From positions 1 to 7,115 of the forward strand of contig BNVB01000097.1 in assembly GCA_025997795.1 (NCBI GenBank): a stretch of 7,115 bases of DNA. The letters run 5' to 3'. This DNA is from Spirochaetia bacterium (GTDB taxonomy: Bacteria; Spirochaetota; Spirochaetia; Treponematales; Breznakiellaceae). The notes beneath the pieces are model-generated. The model searched no databases, was not told where the DNA came from, and was given only the letters and a program-made list of their open reading frames with translations. Shown one piece after another: positions 5,425 through 7,115 of this stretch (position 1 is its first letter; every line of letters starts with the position of its first letter). Position numbers and translations under genes: made by a program.

Positions 5425-6306
5425 CTACTGGTACACTTCCACCGGCACAGAAAGGGCCGCTTCTGCCAGAGCGGCGCGGAGCTGCTCCGCCCGCTCTTCC
5501 AAAATCGCCGCCGGGGCCGCTTCTGCCAGAGGATCTTCCGGGGCGGGCCGGGCCTTGCCGTAAATCTGTACGGCCCTGATTCCCCCGCGCGCGCCATGTG
5601 CCGCCGCAGAAGCGGCGGCCAATTCTGTTACCAGGCGCACCCAGGCGGTTTTTTCTTTTTCCGGGGGTAATTGGCCCTTTACCATACATACCATGGTTTG
5701 TATGGTAAAGGGAGCGCCGGAAGCGGCAAATTCCCCAATACGGGAAAGCAGAGTTTCATGGGCTATGTCCGACTTGTCCATGGTTTTGTACCAGTCTTCT
5801 GTGGCGGCATCAAGTTTAAGCCAAAGGTAAAGACCGTTATTCGCGGCGTTCTTGAGCAAGTCAAACATAAGCGGATCCAAAAGGCCTGTTCCGTTGGTGA
5901 TTAACACAATCTTTGTTTCCGCCAATTGCAGTGATCCCCGGTGTTCAAGGTACAATTCGCTTCGGATATTCTTTGCCGCTTCCAGCGCCTCCGCAAAATG
6001 GACAGACATGGTAGGCTCCCCGTTGCCGGAAAAACAAATGTCCCGGATAGGAATGTTTTGTTCCATTGCCTCCAGCATAGCGGAACGGAGCGCAGCCTTC
6101 ATGGTTTTTAGCGAAAAACCCAAATCTGTTTTAAAGGGAAAAACTTCGCAGTAGGGGCAGTCAAAAGAACAGATCTTGGTATCCGGAAAAAGATTTACTC
6201 CGATAGAAAGCCCTGCCGAACGGCGGGAGTATACGGGGTAGATAATCGCCCCGCCTTCCCTGCTCCGGTGATCCGCCACCGCGCCTATGGTCATAGGATC
6301 CTTCAC
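5425..6306 (-). CDS. Radical SAM iron-sulphur protein (COG0731-like)
   Basis: This 293-residue radical SAM enzyme has the cluster motif CSFDCPYC, with Cys46, Cys50 and Cys53 as ligands for a [4Fe-4S] cluster that cleaves S-adenosylmethionine. The segment YSRRSAGLSIGVNLFP before it, the GNGEPT motif at 94-99 and ITNGTG at 136-141 are the pattern of COG0731-type Fe-S oxidoreductases, a group related to wyosine-synthesis enzymes but mostly uncharacterised. No second cluster motif is seen, so the substrate cannot be told. The C-terminal 60 residues are Ala/Glu-rich and likely helical. The GTG start at 6306 overlaps the hisD stop (GTGA), suggesting coupling. An ATG at 6294 preceded by AAGGA is a real alternative that would remove four residues. 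The gene carries a 38-bp palindrome at 5675-5712 and a repeated 18-mer near its end. Confidence 0.85.
   Translation of the reverse strand: MKDPMTIGAVADHRSREGGAIIYPVYSRRSAGLSIGVNLFPDTKICSFDCPYCEVFPFKTDLGFSLKTMKAALRSAMLEAMEQNIPIRDICFSGNGEPTMSVHFAEALEAAKNIRSELYLEHRGSLQLAETKIVLITNGTGLLDPLMFDLLKNAANNGLYLWLKLDAATEDWYKTMDKSDIAHETLLSRIGEFAASGAPFTIQTMVCMVKGQLPPEKEKTAWVRLVTELAAASAAAHGARGGIRAVQIYGKARPAPEDPLAEAAPAAILEERAEQLRAALAEAALSVPVEVYQ
5454..5531. repeat. 18-bp direct repeat, 60-base period, in the radical SAM gene
   Basis: GGGCCGCTTCTGCCAGAG occurs exactly at 5454-5471 and 5514-5531. The offset is 60 bases, or 20 codons, so both copies are read in the same frame and give LAEAA in the protein tail. 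Between them lies a 7-bp perfect inverted repeat (GCGGAGC 5476-5482, GCTCCGC 5484-5490). This may be a remnant of local duplication in the helical C-terminus; recombination between the copies would delete 20 residues in frame. Confidence 0.75.
5675..5712. repeat. 38-bp near-perfect palindrome inside the radical SAM gene
   Basis: CCCTTTACCATACA at 5675-5688 is the exact reverse complement of 5699-5712. The 10 bases between contain the palindrome ACCATGGT (5690-5697) flanked by one T on each side. Overall 18 of 19 base pairs match around a centre between 5693 and 5694. It lies within sense codons for PFTIQTMVCMVKG. Such symmetry is very unlikely by chance and would form a strong hairpin in RNA or a cruciform in DNA. 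No T tract follows on either strand to make it a terminator. Confidence 0.85.
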
Positions 6307-7115
6307 TTTGGGGTACTTGTTCCCCGAAGGGCTGCGCTTGCCGCATGGGCGCTTAACCCTTCGGCGCGGGCCAGCACTTCTGCGGCCTTTCTTGCCTCTT
6401 CAAAGCCCGTGCCGGGAATACAGGACAGCGTGGTAACGGTTTTTAGAAAATGCCGTACCGAAAGCCCTCCGGTAAAACGGGCGCAGCCCGAAGTGGGCAG
6501 GGTGTGGTTGATCCCCGCGCTGTAATCTCCCAGGACTTCCGCCGCCAGGGAACCGGTAAAGAGCGATCCGTAATTCCTAAGGAACGGCGAAGCCCCATCC
6601 GCCCCGCCGTCAAGCCAGGGTTTTGTATCCCCGGTATGGAGTTCCAGGTGTTCCGGGGCAATGGTATTGGCAATATGGATCGCTTCTTCCCGCGAACGAT
6701 AAACGATAATAAGCCCCCCGGTTTCCAAAGAAGCGCGCGGGTTCTGGAATGGATGCCGGCTAAGCTGGGAATTGGCATCAAGCCGGCTTAGCTGTTTTTC
6801 CAGCGCCGTTGTAATATGTTTCGCCAGGGCTTTTTCCGGAACAAGCGCCCGGGCCCGGGCATCGGGATCATGTTCCGCCTGGGCCAGCATATCCGCCGCA
6901 ATCAATTCCGCCGCTGATGTAGAGACATTTGTCTTTACATCTGTACCGGCAATTATTAATACATCTGTTGGACCGGCCACAAAATCTATTCCCACTTCGC
7001 CAAAAAGCAAACGCTTTGCCGCCGCCACATAACGGTTCCCCGGACCGGCAATAACGTCTGCCCTGGGAACCGACTCGGTACCCAGGGCAAGGGCCGCTAT
7101 GGCTTGGGCGCCGCC
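6303..7115 (-). CDS. hisD: Histidinol dehydrogenase, C-terminal 270 residues (cut by window edge)
   Basis: HisD is the zinc enzyme that oxidises L-histidinol to histidine with two NAD+, the last steps of histidine synthesis. The frame is open to the right edge and continues outside, so roughly 160-180 N-terminal residues are missing; an apparent start at 7028 is internal. Counting from the first visible codon, GGAQAIAALALGTESVP (1-17) and GPGNRYVAAAKR (24-35) are classic. Zinc ligands are expected at Gln79 and His82 (AQAEH), Asp197 (LGDYSAGINHTLPTSG) and His257 (LSAHAA), with catalytic Glu155-His156 in IAPEHLEL, by analogy with the E. coli enzyme. All are present, so the protein is probably active. 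Its TGA stop overlaps the GTG start of the radical SAM gene by 4 bases, suggesting a shared transcript. No other his gene is visible in the window. Confidence 0.95.
   Translation of the reverse strand, partial: GGAQAIAALALGTESVPRADVIAGPGNRYVAAAKRLLFGEVGIDFVAGPTDVLIIAGTDVKTNVSTSAAELIAADMLAQAEHDPDARARALVPEKALAKHITTALEKQLSRLDANSQLSRHPFQNPRASLETGGLIIVYRSREEAIHIANTIAPEHLELHTGDTKPWLDGGADGASPFLRNYGSLFTGSLAAEVLGDYSAGINHTLPTSGCARFTGGLSVRHFLKTVTTLSCIPGTGFEEARKAAEVLARAEGLSAHAASAALRGTSTPK
6755..6794. repeat. Short direct repeat in hisD
   Basis: GCCGGCTAAGCTG at 6755-6767 recurs with one change as GCCGGCTTAGCTG at 6782-6794, 27 bases or 9 codons apart. It encodes the duplicated QLSR of QLSRLDANSQLSR. AAGCCGGCTT at 6780-6789 is also a perfect 10-bp palindrome. 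This is probably a harmless local duplication in a surface helix. Confidence 0.5.

Noticed and set aside
6303..7028. hisD as a complete 241-residue gene starting at 7028
   Set aside because: The same frame continues to the right edge with the strongly conserved GGAQAIAALALGTESVP and GPGN segments, so 7028 is an internal GTG (Val) codon.
1..7115. CRISPR array, tRNA, rRNA, insertion sequence or integration site
   Set aside because: No spaced direct repeats, cloverleaf-like sequence, transposase motifs or terminal inverted repeats were recognised by reading; repeats found are short and local.

Overview
The window looks like chromosomal DNA of a spirochaete, most probably a free-living or insect-gut Treponema. 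This rests on remembered protein style and gene content (a Der GTPase with an unusual charged tail, a lone PTS enzyme I, a short MerR-type protein, a COG0731-like radical SAM protein), not on a marker gene, so the genus is an inference. A complete-looking HisD active site suggests a strain that makes its own histidine, unlike strictly parasitic treponemes.

Left part (1-1679, plus strand). A G-rich stretch with 15 consecutive G is followed by a DinB/YfiT-type putative metal protein (176-697). Next come a 127-residue protein of unknown function (737-1120) and a nucleotidyltransferase of the AbiEii toxin type (1005-1679). The last two overlap out of frame by 116 bases and look like an unassigned toxin-antitoxin-like pair. 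This part is lower in G+C than the rest by hand-counted samples and reads as accessory DNA.

Middle part (5131 down to 1676, minus strand). ptsI (PTS enzyme I), der (ribosome-assembly GTPase) and a small MerR-type DNA-binding protein form a tight operon. der starts 11 bases inside ptsI, and the merR-like gene starts on the last base of the der stop. The operon meets the nucleotidyltransferase gene tail to tail with a 4-base overlap, leaving no room for an intergenic terminator.

Divergent spacer and small gene (5132-5414). A 103-base spacer carries an exact 15-bp tandem duplication and an inverted heptamer, which suit a regulatory site. A 59-codon plus-strand gene follows, easily missed because of its size. 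It encodes a cysteine-rich protein with a likely metal site.

Right part (7115 down to 5425, minus strand). The C-terminal 270 residues of histidinol dehydrogenase (hisD, cut by the window edge) overlap a radical SAM gene by a GTGA junction. The radical SAM gene contains a 38-bp near-perfect palindrome in its coding sequence.

The best candidates for something undescribed are the 127-residue protein plus nucleotidyltransferase pair, the small four-cysteine protein with its hairpinned start and repeat-bearing upstream region, and the 38-bp coding palindrome. No CRISPR array, tRNA, rRNA or insertion sequence was seen.
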